Positions 7,951 to 17,060 are shown, numbered from the stretch's first letter. The stretch is 64,000 bases of DNA from Planctomycetia bacterium (GCA_030535245.1 JAUNBJ010000006.1:1-64000), one strand, 5' to 3'. Program-made: numbers and translations. The notes: a model not told the origin generated them from the sequence alone.

Positions 7951-9009
7951 ATGAACGTAGAAACGTTGCGCTGGAAAGGTGGAATCGACGGAACGCTGGA
8001 AATGATCGATCAGACGCTTCTGCCGACGGAAAGGGTCGTGCTGGAGTTTTCGTGCGGGCAGGTGGAAAAGGTCTGGGAAGCGATCAAAAAACTGCGGGTT
8101 CGGGGGGCGCCGGCCATTGGAATCGCGGCGGGCTACGGGGTCTGTATCGGAATGCAGACGGTATTGGATGCGGACAAAACCACCTTTTTTGCCCGATTCG
8201 ACGAGGTGACGGCTTACCTGGCGACGAGCCGGCCGACGGCGGTGAATCTGTTCTGGGTGCTGGATCGGATGAAGACGCTGGGCGACTGCCTGAAGCGGTT
8301 GGAAAATTTCGATTCCCGGCGGGCGGCCCAGGGGCTTTTGGACGAAGCCAGGAAAATCCACGAGGACGACCGGGCGATCTGCCATGCCATCGGTGATTTT
8401 GGGCAGGCGTTGATTCCCGACGGTGCCGGGGTGTTGACGCACTGCAACGCAGGCGGGCTGGCCACGTCGGAATATGGCACGGCCCTGTCGGTTTTCGCCA
8501 AGGCGTTCGAGGCGGGCAAAAAAATCCACGTGTATGCCGACGAAACGCGTCCGCTTTTGCAGGGTGCCCGACTGACGACGTGGGAGATGCGGGAACGCGG
8601 CATTCCCGTAACGCTGATTTGCGACTCCATGGCGGCCCAGGTCATGCGTGAGGGAAAAATTCAGGCGGTGGTCGTCGGTGCCGACCGAATCACGGCCAAC
8701 GGCGATACGGCCAACAAAATCGGAACGTACAGCGTCGCGTGCCTGGCGTACCTGCACCAGATTCCCTTTTACGTGGCGGCGCCGAAAAGCACGTTCGATT
8801 TAACGCTCTCCAGCGGCGACCAGATTCCCATCGAGCAGCGCGACCCCGAAGAAGTCACATGCGGCATGGGGCGTCGGACGGCTCCGGACGGGATCGACGT
8901 TTACAACCCCGCGTTCGACGTGACGCCCGCGCGGTACATTCGTGGAATCATCACGGAAAAAGGGGTCGTTTCGCCCGTCACAGAGGAAAACATCCGGAAA
9001 ATTTTTTGA
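7951..9009 (+). CDS. mtnA: S-methyl-5-thioribose-1-phosphate isomerase
   Basis: MtnA converts methylthioribose 1-phosphate to methylthioribulose 1-phosphate in the methionine salvage pathway. The 352-residue protein has the expected features: LRVRGAPAIGIAAGYG near residue 50, the catalytic Cys in THCNAGGLAT near residue 165, and the catalytic Asp in VGADRITANGD near 248. The C-terminal DVTPARYIRGIITEKG is typical of the family. The start has a near-consensus AAGGAA site. No other salvage gene is in this window; the downstream phosphatase is of the YqeG type rather than MtnX. Confidence 0.95.
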   Translation: MNVETLRWKGGIDGTLEMIDQTLLPTERVVLEFSCGQVEKVWEAIKKLRVRGAPAIGIAAGYGVCIGMQTVLDADKTTFFARFDEVTAYLATSRPTAVNLFWVLDRMKTLGDCLKRLENFDSRRAAQGLLDEARKIHEDDRAICHAIGDFGQALIPDGAGVLTHCNAGGLATSEYGTALSVFAKAFEAGKKIHVYADETRPLLQGARLTTWEMRERGIPVTLICDSMAAQVMREGKIQAVVVGADRITANGDTANKIGTYSVACLAYLHQIPFYVAAPKSTFDLTLSSGDQIPIEQRDPEEVTCGMGRRTAPDGIDVYNPAFDVTPARYIRGIITEKGVVSPVTEENIRKIF

Positions 9010-9018
9010 GAATCGCCC

Positions 9019-9618
9019 ATGAAAATCCGCTATTCCGCCCTGACAAAACTGCTGCTGCGTCCGTTTTTGCCCGACCTTCGGGTGAACGTGGTCAGCGAGT
9101 TGACGCCCGGCATGTTGAAAGAAGCGGGGATTACGTCCGTGCTGCTGGATGTGGACTGCACGCTCAAGCGGTACGATACGGATATTCTGGAGGGGGAAGT
9201 CCAAATCTGGCTTGAAACGCTTAAAAACACGGGGATTCGCGTCTGTCTGCTCTCCAACGGCAAAGGCCCGCGCATTGGTCGATTTGCGGCGCGGTACGGG
9301 CTGCCGTTTGTGGCAATGGCGCTAAAGCCGATGCCGTTCGGCTGCTGGCGGGCGGTACGGGAACAGGGCTGGGACGGAGCGAAAACCGCCATGGTCGGCG
9401 ATCAGATTTTTGCCGACGTCATGGCAGGAAACCTGGCCGGATTGACGACCATTCTGGTCACGCCGATTCATCCGGAGATGGAGCCGCTGTTCACGCGGGT
9501 GAAGCGACCGTTCGAGAAAATCATTCTACGGGCGATTCCGATTCAAAATGCAGCTGAATCACCTTCCCATTCCCGCGACGGTCAAGCTCCGCCGCCGAAA
9601 TCCCCCGCGTCACCGTGA
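9019..9618 (+). CDS. YqeG-type HAD IIIA phosphatase
   Basis: The protein has 199 residues, of which about 170 form the HAD fold: nucleophile motif LLDVDCTLKRYD near residue 41 (family consensus DxDNTL, here DCT), LLSNGKGPRI near 79, and AMVGDQIFADVMAGN near 124 with the acidic motif. YqeG/GEP4-like proteins act on phosphatidylglycerophosphate in mitochondria; bacterial roles are less clear. It begins 9 nt after mtnA. The last ~30 residues, rich in Ser/Pro, are unusual and overlap the convergent DUF4261 gene by 98 bp, so the true C-terminus may have been extended by loss of an earlier stop. Confidence 0.8.
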   Translation: MKIRYSALTKLLLRPFLPDLRVNVVSELTPGMLKEAGITSVLLDVDCTLKRYDTDILEGEVQIWLETLKNTGIRVCLLSNGKGPRIGRFAARYGLPFVAMALKPMPFGCWRAVREQGWDGAKTAMVGDQIFADVMAGNLAGLTTILVTPIHPEMEPLFTRVKRPFEKIILRAIPIQNAAESPSHSRDGQAPPPKSPASP

Positions 9619-10321
9619 ATTTCTCGGAATCTTTGGAGCCGAACGTCTGTTCGCTTTCAAACACCGGGCCATTTTCCAGCACGAAATGCGACAGGTTGAA
9701 AATCCACCGCAAAAGCCATCGTAAATCCCGCCGGGAGTGCGAAACCTCGAACTCGTCCAGCGCGAACCCCTCCAACCCCCACGTTCCCACGGACAGGCTC
9801 TGGTCGGAGTTCTGGACGATGCGAAATTCCACCCACAGCTCGACCGGCAGCGTCTGCCGATTCATCCCCTCGGTATGCCGCGTAAATTCCTCCGGAGCGT
9901 GCAGCATTCCCGAAGCGTTCCAGAGGATGGCGGTAGCGGCGGTACACTGCGCAACGGCGGAGGCCAGGCAGGTCAACAGAAGGGCGACGTCCACCGCGTC
10001 CAGCTCCTTTTCGTCCGGCATGACGGCGACGACCATCCGATGCGTTCCCTGCGTCAGCCCAAAAGACGCTTCCGGCCAATGCCACGCCCGCCGACACGCC
10101 TGCTTCAGTTCCTCCATCGGAACGGGGCTTTCGTCAACCAGCGTCACGGCCAGCGTCGCGTACCGGGTACGAAACACCCATTTCTCCGGTTCCCGCGTAA
10201 TCCATTCAAAATCCAGCGTTTCGTAACCGGGAATTTCCCGCATCTTCGCCAACACGTCCTCCATTGCCGGAAGCGTTTCCGAAGTGGTCCAAATCGTCGC
10301 GAGCCAGGGTTTTTGCAACAT
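9521..10321 (-). CDS. DUF4261-like cytoplasmic protein
   Basis: The 266-residue protein has no signal peptide or membrane segments. The region GLEGFALDEFEVSHSRRDLR followed by FNLSHFVLENGPVF resembles the DUF4261 family (function unknown). It is the last gene of a minus-strand run (TPR lipoprotein, GlmU-like, cmk, plsC, then this gene 26 nt later). Its 3' end overlaps the convergent YqeG-type gene by 98 bp. The family assignment is from memory of the motif and is moderately sure. Confidence 0.65.
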   Translation of the reverse strand: MLQKPWLATIWTTSETLPAMEDVLAKMREIPGYETLDFEWITREPEKWVFRTRYATLAVTLVDESPVPMEELKQACRRAWHWPEASFGLTQGTHRMVVAVMPDEKELDAVDVALLLTCLASAVAQCTAATAILWNASGMLHAPEEFTRHTEGMNRQTLPVELWVEFRIVQNSDQSLSVGTWGLEGFALDEFEVSHSRRDLRWLLRWIFNLSHFVLENGPVFESEQTFGSKDSEKFTVTRGISAAELDRRGNGKVIQLHFESESPVE

Positions 10322-10347
10322 AAAAAATCCTTCTTTCCGGGGTCTTT

Positions 10348-10986
10348 CTATTCTACCGTTTTCGGCAACGCCTCCGGTGGAAGCAACGCGGCAATCTTCT
10401 GGTACAGCAACTCCATAAGTTCCTGCTCCGTCATTCCCTCAATGGCTTCCGGAGGAATGACTTCACCATAACGCACCGTCACCTTACAGGGCCAAATCAG
10501 CGACGAACCACGCGGCATGGCTTGGTGTGCTCCCCAGATCGAACAGGGGATAATCGGAACCTTCGCACGTTTGGCAATCATCAGGATTCCCCCCTGAAAC
10601 GGTTGAAGCGTACCGTCCAGACTTCGCGAACCCTCCGGGAAAATCAGCACGCACTGGTCGTTTTTCAGCAGCTTGAACGTCGTTTTGATTCCCGCAACGG
10701 CGTTCCCCTCCTGCGAAACGGGATATGCGTTAAGCTGGCGAAGGTGCCAGCCAAACAGCCCCCGAAACAACGTCTTGCGGGCCATGTACCACGAATATCG
10801 CTTCAACCCCACTCCCAGAAGCGGCGGGTCGAGAAAACTCTGATGATTGGCAATCAGGATCAGCGACCCCGTTCGAGGCACGCTCCGCCAGTTCACGTAC
10901 TTCACCCGCAGCCAGATTTTCCCAAACAGCCAAATCAACGCGCACCAGGATGAATAATAACAACGTTTGAAAAAAGTGTTTTCCAT
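10348..10986 (-). CDS. plsC: 1-acyl-sn-glycerol-3-phosphate acyltransferase
   Basis: PlsC transfers the second acyl chain onto lysophosphatidic acid at the inner membrane. The start at 10986 (MENTFFKRCYYSS) gives 212 residues and lies 8 nt after the cmk stop. A longer open frame continues upstream but is the wrong frame of cmk. The catalytic HX4D box is NHQSFLDP (about residue 47), and the second acyltransferase motif is FPEGSRS (about 122). An N-terminal hydrophobic stretch (residues 11-24) can anchor it. The cmk-plsC order is conserved in many bacteria. Confidence 0.92.
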   Translation of the reverse strand: MENTFFKRCYYSSWCALIWLFGKIWLRVKYVNWRSVPRTGSLILIANHQSFLDPPLLGVGLKRYSWYMARKTLFRGLFGWHLRQLNAYPVSQEGNAVAGIKTTFKLLKNDQCVLIFPEGSRSLDGTLQPFQGGILMIAKRAKVPIIPCSIWGAHQAMPRGSSLIWPCKVTVRYGEVIPPEAIEGMTEQELMELLYQKIAALLPPEALPKTVE

Positions 10987-10994
10987 GATCTCCC

Positions 10995-11645
10995 CTATTC
11001 CCTGCAACCGTCGAGAATCCTTTTCAGCCGAGAGACCACCTGATCGGCAGTCATTCCGTCGGTGACAATCACCATGGCGTCGTCCGCCTTCCGCATCGCC
11101 CCTACCGGACGGTGCGCGTCCTCGTCGTCCCGCTGAAGAATCCCTCGCAAAATTTCCTCGTAATCTGCCGGCTCCCCAAGCTGCTGCTTTTGAACAAAAC
11201 GCCGTCGGGCACGTTCTTCCGGGGTCGCCTCCAGAAAAAATTTGTACTCCGCATTCGGAAACACCTCCGTTCCCTGGTCGCGTCCTTCCGTCACGCAGGA
11301 ATGCCCCTTCGCGTACTCCCGCTGCAAATGGGTCAGCCACTCCCGAATCTTCGGATGCCCGGCGGCGTATTTCGTCACGGCGGTGACTTCCCTGGTCTCC
11401 ACCTCCTGGGAAACATCCTCCCCATCCAGAAAAACCCGCGACCCGTCCATCGTGATATTGGCCGTCCGGCATATCTCCAGCAGATCGTCCGGCTGCGACC
11501 AGTCCACCCCCCTTCGCAGCCCCGCCAACGCGACCGCACGGTACATACGTCCGGTGGGGAGGCAATCGAACCCCAGCACTTCCGCCAGCTTTTCCGCAAC
11601 CGTACTTTTTCCCGACCCCGCCGGGCCATCTAACGTAATGATCAT
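10995..11645 (-). CDS. cmk: Cytidylate kinase
   Basis: Cmk phosphorylates CMP and dCMP. The start at 11645 puts the P-loop ITLDGPAGSGKST at the N-terminus, as the family requires, giving 216 residues. Other family features are PTGRMYRAVAL (normally DTGAMYRAV), VTEGRDQGTEVFPNA (normally GRDIGT) and the CMP-binding DDEDAHRPVGAM (usually RDxxDSxR). Several canonical positions are substituted (D to P in DTG, I to Q in RDIGT), which is unusual for a housekeeping enzyme. It starts 4 nt after the GlmU-like gene. Confidence 0.9.
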   Translation of the reverse strand: MIITLDGPAGSGKSTVAEKLAEVLGFDCLPTGRMYRAVALAGLRRGVDWSQPDDLLEICRTANITMDGSRVFLDGEDVSQEVETREVTAVTKYAAGHPKIREWLTHLQREYAKGHSCVTEGRDQGTEVFPNAEYKFFLEATPEERARRRFVQKQQLGEPADYEEILRGILQRDDEDAHRPVGAMRKADDAMVIVTDGMTADQVVSRLKRILDGCRE

Positions 11646-11649
11646 GGGA

Positions 11650-12969
11650 CTACAACGACAAAGGTTCGTTCTCCATCTGCCGTTCCGATTGGGTAAGCGC
11701 AAACATTTTGTGGAGCAACTCCACATGAACCAGCGTCTGCGCGACGTTTCGCCGGGCAAACATCCGTTTTTGCGTGCTGATCATCACCTCCACCGGCAGT
11801 TCCGTGCATTGATTGAACGACCGGGCATAATTCACGAAACTGGGCACGTTCCGCGTTACAAAACCGTAAATCATGCTGCAACTTCCGATGATCTTGCCGG
11901 TAAAAATGCTGGTATTGATGGCCGTCTTGGAGTAATCGCCAATGATACAGCCGTGGAACTGCATCGTCGTGGCAACGCGGCCCGAATCGTACGTCATGGA
12001 GACGGTACCGTACGTGTTCTTCAAATCACTGTTGCACGTTCCGGCCCCCAGGTTGATCCAGCTCCCCAGGTACGAATGCCCCAGAAAACCATGGTGCTGC
12101 TTGTTCGTGTACGGTTCGATCGTGGACGCCTCCACCTCGCCGCCCACTTTGGTGGTATGCGTCATGCCGACGTAATCCTTCAACGCCGCGTGCTCGATGA
12201 TTTTGGAATACGGCCCCACGTAAACCGGCCCCTTCAAAAAACAAAACGGCCCCACGCTGGCCCCCTCGTCGATCAGGATCGGCCCCTGGGTGGTATCCGT
12301 CACCAGATATTCCCCCACCCGAACGTTCTTCCCGACAAACACCCCGTCACGAATTTCCTTCCAGGAACCGTCCGTTTTCGGCGATTCCGCACGACCGGTC
12401 GCCGTCAGGATATGCTTTTGAAGCCGGCATTCCAGATTCCCGTTGAACAGTGCCATGTTCTCCCGAACAATGTCGTGCGGAAAGTCAAACAGTTCCAGCG
12501 AATGATCCGTCGCATGTTCCGTAACACGCTGCTCTTTTGCGCAGAGTTCGGACAAATCGTAAAAATCATCTGGCCTGCCGTCAAGCATTTCCAGAAGTTC
12601 CGCCGTCGAATAAACCACCGCCGCCAACGTATCCTGCCAGCAAAGCGGCTCGGAGCTGCGAAACGACGCTAAAAACTCCAGAAACTCGGCGTTCGGCACC
12701 ATGCGGGCGTTCACCACCAGCACCAACTCGTCGGGATTGGCGTTTTCCAAATCCTCACGCAACGCGCTTAACCCGAACCGCGCCGCAGGATATTCCAACC
12801 GCGAAATCCCCTCCAGATAGGGACGGCACAACACGTAAAGCGATCGGGAAAGTTCCTCCAGCAAATCGATGATCCGAAACGTTCCGCACGTGATGGCAAA
12901 CGCACCGCGTCCGACCGTTATCGGATAAAGCTGCTCGACCAGGTGATCCTCAAACAGGACGATCTTCAT
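11650..12969 (-). CDS. GlmU-like putative sugar nucleotidyltransferase/acetyltransferase
   Basis: The 439-residue two-domain protein has an N-terminal nucleotidyltransferase-like half beginning MKIVLFEDHLVEQLYPIT and a C-terminal left-handed beta-helix half with hexapeptide repeats (residues about 200-400, for example GPFCFLKGPVYVGPYSKI). This matches the alternative GlmU-like family seen in Bacteroidota and Planctomycetota (TIGR03991 type), proposed to make UDP-GlcNAc. The typical GlmU LAAGxGTRM motif is absent, as in that family. It lies between a TPR lipoprotein (2 nt gap) and cmk (4 nt gap), consistent with an envelope-precursor operon with plsC. Confidence 0.85.
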   Translation of the reverse strand: MKIVLFEDHLVEQLYPITVGRGAFAITCGTFRIIDLLEELSRSLYVLCRPYLEGISRLEYPAARFGLSALREDLENANPDELVLVVNARMVPNAEFLEFLASFRSSEPLCWQDTLAAVVYSTAELLEMLDGRPDDFYDLSELCAKEQRVTEHATDHSLELFDFPHDIVRENMALFNGNLECRLQKHILTATGRAESPKTDGSWKEIRDGVFVGKNVRVGEYLVTDTTQGPILIDEGASVGPFCFLKGPVYVGPYSKIIEHAALKDYVGMTHTTKVGGEVEASTIEPYTNKQHHGFLGHSYLGSWINLGAGTCNSDLKNTYGTVSMTYDSGRVATTMQFHGCIIGDYSKTAINTSIFTGKIIGSCSMIYGFVTRNVPSFVNYARSFNQCTELPVEVMISTQKRMFARRNVAQTLVHVELLHKMFALTQSERQMENEPLSL

Positions 12970-12971
12970 GA

Positions 12972-13442
12972 TTACTTCCTTTTTTTGGAGGATTTTTTCG
13001 CTTTTTCCTGTTCGATGTAATCCCGATTTTTTTCCATCTGCTTCTGCTGATTTTCCATGGCAATCGTGTCGTATTTTTTCGCCATGGCCTTGTCCCCCTT
13101 CTCACGGGCAAGGTAGGCAATCTGCTGGGCACAGTAGAATTCCTCCGGATCGAGTTCCATCACCTTCAGATAGTCGGTCAACGCCTTGTCATTCTGTTTG
13201 TTGTTGGCGTAAAACATGGCCCGATACATGAACCCCTGTTTGTCGTCGGGGTGCTTCTCAACCACGCTGTTGTAGAGTTCCAGGGCCTTTTCGCGTTCCC
13301 CTTTCTGTTCCAGCTGAACCGCCTTGTGCAGGGTTTTCTTCACCGTATCCTTGTAGGTTTTTTGTCCCCCGCACCCCGCAAGAAACAGCACCGACACACA
13401 CCACACCACCGACAACCCCATCGCAACCCGTTTCGCAAACAT
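12972..13442 (-). CDS. TPR-containing lipoprotein
   Basis: The start at 13442 (MFAKRVAMGLS) gives 156 residues with a signal peptide and lipobox VLFLAGC, so Cys about residue 24 should be lipidated. Two to three TPR units follow (EKALELYNSVVEKHPDD, then KALTDYLKVMELDPEE, then AREKGDKAMAKKYDTIA), ending in a Lys-rich tail. TPR lipoproteins usually scaffold envelope complexes. It is the first gene of the run leading to the GlmU-like protein, cmk, plsC and DUF4261. No specific partner can be named. Confidence 0.8.
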   Translation of the reverse strand: MFAKRVAMGLSVVWCVSVLFLAGCGGQKTYKDTVKKTLHKAVQLEQKGEREKALELYNSVVEKHPDDKQGFMYRAMFYANNKQNDKALTDYLKVMELDPEEFYCAQQIAYLAREKGDKAMAKKYDTIAMENQQKQMEKNRDYIEQEKAKKSSKKRK

Positions 13443-13813
13443 GCCACACCTCGCTGAAAAGGAAAACTCTGCCACAACCATTTCTCCCCATTATAACGTA
13501 TTGGAACCCACCTGACAAGCGCCCCTTCAAAGAATGAATCTATGTATCCTTTTGAAAGAGGGAAATCGGTATCGTGCCCGTTCATGTATTCTTGTCTGGC
13601 ATAACTGGTGGGCCGTGGATTCTCTACGATTTTAGGTGCAGTCTAAATTTTTTATTTTTTGGAAAATTTTTCTTGATTTCTCGAAAAGTTGGATTATAAT
13701 ATCGGAATGCTTTCTGAGAATCGCTTTCCTGTTCGGCAGGAAGGGCGTTTTCAGAAGGTTCCATTGTTGTATTCCTGGAAATGTCCTGTAGGAAAGCGAC
13801 CACGAAAGTTGAA
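13443..13813. other. Intergenic region with divergent upstream sequences
   Basis: The region lies between the minus-strand TPR lipoprotein and the plus-strand PEP-CTERM gene. It holds the plus-strand promoter at 13673-13700. The rest (13500-13670) becomes AT-rich toward the right; no gene or clear repeat is seen. Confidence 0.5.
13673..13700 (+). promoter_or_regulatory. Promoter of the PEP-CTERM/DUF1559 operon
   Basis: TTGATT at 13673-13678 and TATAAT at 13695-13700 are separated by 16 nt within an AT-rich stretch. A leader of about 107 nt precedes the probable start codon. Confidence 0.65.
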
Positions 13814-15668
13814 ATGATGAAAAATTCTATGAAAAAAACCGGTTGGATGGTTTGTTGGTTGGGATTGGTTTGTCCCGCTTTTGCGGCTACGTTGAACGTG
13901 GATTCTGGAACCTTGTTGCAAAGCGAGGATCCCCTAAACTCCGCCCCCATCACCGGCAGTGAAACGATTACCAAAACCGGCTCGGGTACGTATATTATCG
14001 ATCTCACCAACACGACGTCCGGAACCACAACCCTTTCCGAAGGGACGTTACAAATCGGAAACGGCACGACTTCGCCTGCCATCGGTTCCCCCATCATCAA
14101 CATGGCTTCAGGAACCATGCTCTCGTTTAATTACGGGACGCAGAAAAATCTCCCCAACGTCACGGTCAATATTACGGGCACGGCGACACTCCGACAGGCC
14201 AATTCCTCTGGAAGTAATAATTACCTGGGGTGCAATGGGCTGAAAATCGCAGGAAACAACAGCACGTTATTCCTCGATGGAGCGAGTGGCACCTCGAATA
14301 ATTACGCGTTTTACAATCCCGATTTAACCGGATTGACGAACAGTGAGATTGTTCTTTCCACGACGTTGGGGATTTCCGGACAACGCAATTTGGGAGCCAC
14401 TGGCTCTGGAAACGTTCTCATTCTGGATGGTTCTCGTCTTTCGTCCAGTGGTACAGACACGGTTGGTACCTTTGACAACGACATCCTTATTCGGCACGAC
14501 GTCCGAACCACATCCACCATCGCGGCAGGTTGGGGAGAATTGAATCAATTTACTTTTACGGGGAATATCTCGGATTACGACAGTAGCACGAGTGGATACC
14601 TCTACTTGACATCAGGCGTCATCAATCTCAACGGAACGGTCAACAGTAACGTGGTTTTGGGTTTAACTCTTGCTGGCGACAGTCGTACCACGTTGGGCAG
14701 CTCGACGTCCCAACCCATGCGATGGGGTGGTCTGACGGGAAACGGAACGTTTGTCGTCACTTCCACCGATGCAAAACCGGTTACGCTGGATACGCAGGCC
14801 AACGCGACCTATAATGGTGTGATTTCCGGGCCTGTCAATCTGACGAAAACGGGCAACGCGACACAGACGTTTTCGAATGTTCAGAAGTATACTGGTACCA
14901 CAACGGTATCGGGCGGGGTACTTCAATTGACGGCTGAGGACGCGATCGCCACAAGTGCGGCGGTCGAGGTGAACGCCACGTTGGATATGGCGTCTACCAC
15001 GTCACAAACGTTGGTCAATCTTTCGGGAACGGGAAGCGTGACGCATTCGGGAACGAACGCCGCGACGCTGACCGTCATGAACGATGCCGACACCACGTTT
15101 TCCGGGAACATTACCAACGATTTAGGAACGGTCGCCCTGACTAAAACAGGGGGGGAAAACGCTCACGCTTTCGGGGGAAAACACCTTTACCGGTGCCACT
15201 ACGATCGCCGACGGAACGTTGAAAATTACGGGAAGCGTTGATTCCGACGTTACCGTCAACGCCGTGGAAGGTGCGACAACGCCCGGCATTATTCTGAATG
15301 GTGAAATTGCAGGAGATTTGAGCGTCAACGGGATTTATCTGCTGGATTTCCGTGATGGAACGACACAAACAGGAATCGTGCAGGAGGATCTTTTGTTTGG
15401 CGACGACGCCTTGTTGGGAATGCTGACGGACGCATATACGCAGGCGGATCATTACACGTTGAGTGCGAATTCCATCGATTACGGAACGCGGTCGTTTGCG
15501 GAGATTTACGCCGACTCGGTTGCGGCCGGGGTATTGAAGGATTACTGGACTTTTACCGCCAACGACACTTCGTTCACGTTGCACATCGACGCTGCCAAAG
15601 TACCGGAACCGGCTTCCTGGTGGTTGCTTCTGGGAGGGTTGGGGCTTCTGTTTCGCCGAAAAAAATAA
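13814..15668 (+). pseudogene. PEP-CTERM autotransporter-repeat surface protein, frameshifted at a G7 tract
   Basis: Reading from MMKNSMKKTGWMVCW there is a signal peptide ending CPAFA. Thr/Gly/Asn-rich passenger repeats of the autotransporter-associated type follow (units such as LTKTGGKTLTLSGENTF and YTGTTTVSGGVLQL). The frame is lost at the run of seven G at 15149-15155: removing one G restores GGKTLTLSGENTFTGATTIA and continues to a normal PEP-CTERM end VPEPASWWLLLGGLGLLFRR at 15668. Unshifted translation ends at 15241 without the sorting signal. The cause may be phase variation, slippage at the G run, real decay or an assembly error. The next gene is a DUF1559 pseudopilin. Confidence 0.8.
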
Positions 15669-15681
15669 ACGGAGAAAATTC

Positions 15682-17049
15682 GTGAAACATTTTAAGGATT
15701 CTGCTTTTCGGAAAACTGAAGTGGAGCGATTCGTCGCGTTTTTGTTGTGGTGCAAGGGGGGCCAGAAGCGAAGCGACTGCCTCCCGGACTACTGGCAACC
15801 GGCGGTAGCCGTAGTCGCCCCCGGTCGTACCGGGTTGTTGTGGCGCAAGGGGGGCCAGAAGCGAAGCGACTGTCCCCCGGTGAGGTTGCAACCGGCGGTA
15901 GCCGTAGTCGCCCCCGGTCGTACCGGGTTGTCACGGTGCAAGGGGGGCCAGAAGCGAAGCGACTGTCCCCCGGCGAGGTTGCAACCGGCGGTAGCCGTAG
16001 TCGCCCCCGGTCGTACCGGGTTGTTGTGGCGCAAGGGGGGCCAGAAGCGAAGCGATTGCCTCTCGATGAGGTTGCACCCGGCCTTTACGTTGGTGGAGTT
16101 GTTGGTGGTGATTGCGATTATCGGGATGCTGGTGGGGCTTCTCCTGCCAGCGGTGCAGCAGGCGCGGGAAGCAGCAAGGCAGATGCAGTGTAGCAATCAG
16201 TTACGGCAGATGTCGTTAGCGGCGTTGAATCATGAATCGTCCATGCGTTTTTTTCCCAATTCGGGCTGGTTTTGTTATTATGCAGGCGATGCGGATTTAG
16301 GGCTTGGAAAGAAGCAGTGTGGCAGTTGGCAGTTTCAGCTCCTGCCGTTTTTGGAACAGGATGCGCTTTATCAGCTCACATCGAATAACAACCCCGCGTC
16401 GCCATACAAGGAGGGGATTACGACGTTGATTCAAACGCCGCTTGCGATGTTTCGTTGCCCGTCTCGCCGTTCTGCAAAGGTGTACCCTACCGATTCATAC
16501 CCCAGCAGCAACGCCAATTCGGTTTCGGAATTAGCAAAATCGGACTATGCCGCCAATTTCGGTTCTGTGGGCTACGGTGCGGACAACAATTACCGTCCGA
16601 GCAACAATTCTCATGTTAGTTATTCCATTATCAACGGGAGCCAACCGGAGCTTACGGATTATTCGTCCAAAGTAACGGGAGTCGTATTTGCGTTTAGCCA
16701 GATACGGACAGGAGAGATTCGAGACGGACTTTCCAATACGGTCTTGTTTGGCGAGAAGTACGTTCAGCCGGAATACTACGAAGCGAGTGGCAACTCGGCC
16801 GACGATCTGGGGACGTTTTGCGGTACGGACAACGACAACAGCCGTTCCGGGAACAATACGTACCGACCGTATCAGGATCGTTCGGGATTTGGTTCGCCAA
16901 ACGGGTGGGGGTTTGGGAGCAGTCATGCCAGCTCGTTTGGCATCTCGTTGTGTGACGGCAGCGTCCAGCGGCTCACATACAGCATCGATGGCACGACATG
17001 GCAGCATCTTTGTCATCGTAGCGACGGCAACGTGGTTACGCTTCCGTAG
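15682..17049 (+). CDS. DUF1559 pseudopilin-like protein with 93-bp-repeat N-terminal extension
   Basis: Planctomycete DUF1559 proteins have a type IV pilin-like N-terminus; here it is FTLVELLVVIAIIGMLVGLL. The C-terminal DUF1559 part contains FGEKYVQPEYYE and SLCDGSVQRLTYS (the usual H-x9-DG motif region). A GTG start at 15682 behind GGAG gives 455 residues, but then about 130 residues, mostly four 31-residue repeats (KGGQKRSDCPP.RLQPAVAVV), precede the prepilin motif. An ATG at 16066 (MRLHPAFTLVE) would give a normal short leader and 327 residues but has no evident ribosome site. The gene pairs with the upstream PEP-CTERM gene, an arrangement repeated at 51.4-54.7 kb. Confidence 0.8.
   Translation: MKHFKDSAFRKTEVERFVAFLLWCKGGQKRSDCLPDYWQPAVAVVAPGRTGLLWRKGGQKRSDCPPVRLQPAVAVVAPGRTGLSRCKGGQKRSDCPPARLQPAVAVVAPGRTGLLWRKGGQKRSDCLSMRLHPAFTLVELLVVIAIIGMLVGLLLPAVQQAREAARQMQCSNQLRQMSLAALNHESSMRFFPNSGWFCYYAGDADLGLGKKQCGSWQFQLLPFLEQDALYQLTSNNNPASPYKEGITTLIQTPLAMFRCPSRRSAKVYPTDSYPSSNANSVSELAKSDYAANFGSVGYGADNNYRPSNNSHVSYSIINGSQPELTDYSSKVTGVVFAFSQIRTGEIRDGLSNTVLFGEKYVQPEYYEASGNSADDLGTFCGTDNDNSRSGNNTYRPYQDRSGFGSPNGWGFGSSHASSFGISLCDGSVQRLTYSIDGTTWQHLCHRSDGNVVTLP
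15752..16082 (+). repeat. 93-bp tandem repeat array inside the pseudopilin 5' end
   Basis: Unit starts (GCAAGGGGGGCCAGAAGCG) fall at 15752, 15845, 15938 and 16031, a constant 93-bp period; the last unit runs into the gene's own MRLHPA codons. Each full unit ends with the dyad CCCGGTCGTACCGGG. The period is divisible by three and the array is open in several frames on both strands. Confidence 0.9.
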
Positions 17050-17060
17050 CGAGCGGGGCG

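Noticed and set aside
10987-11565. N-terminal extension of plsC reading back through cmk
   Set aside because: The residues are the wrong frame of cytidylate kinase; plsC starts normally at 10986 with its own family N-terminus.
15747-16196. Alternative-frame proteins within the 93-bp repeats, both strands
   Set aside because: Same effect of a repeat period divisible by three; the pseudopilin frame is the only one leading into a known domain.
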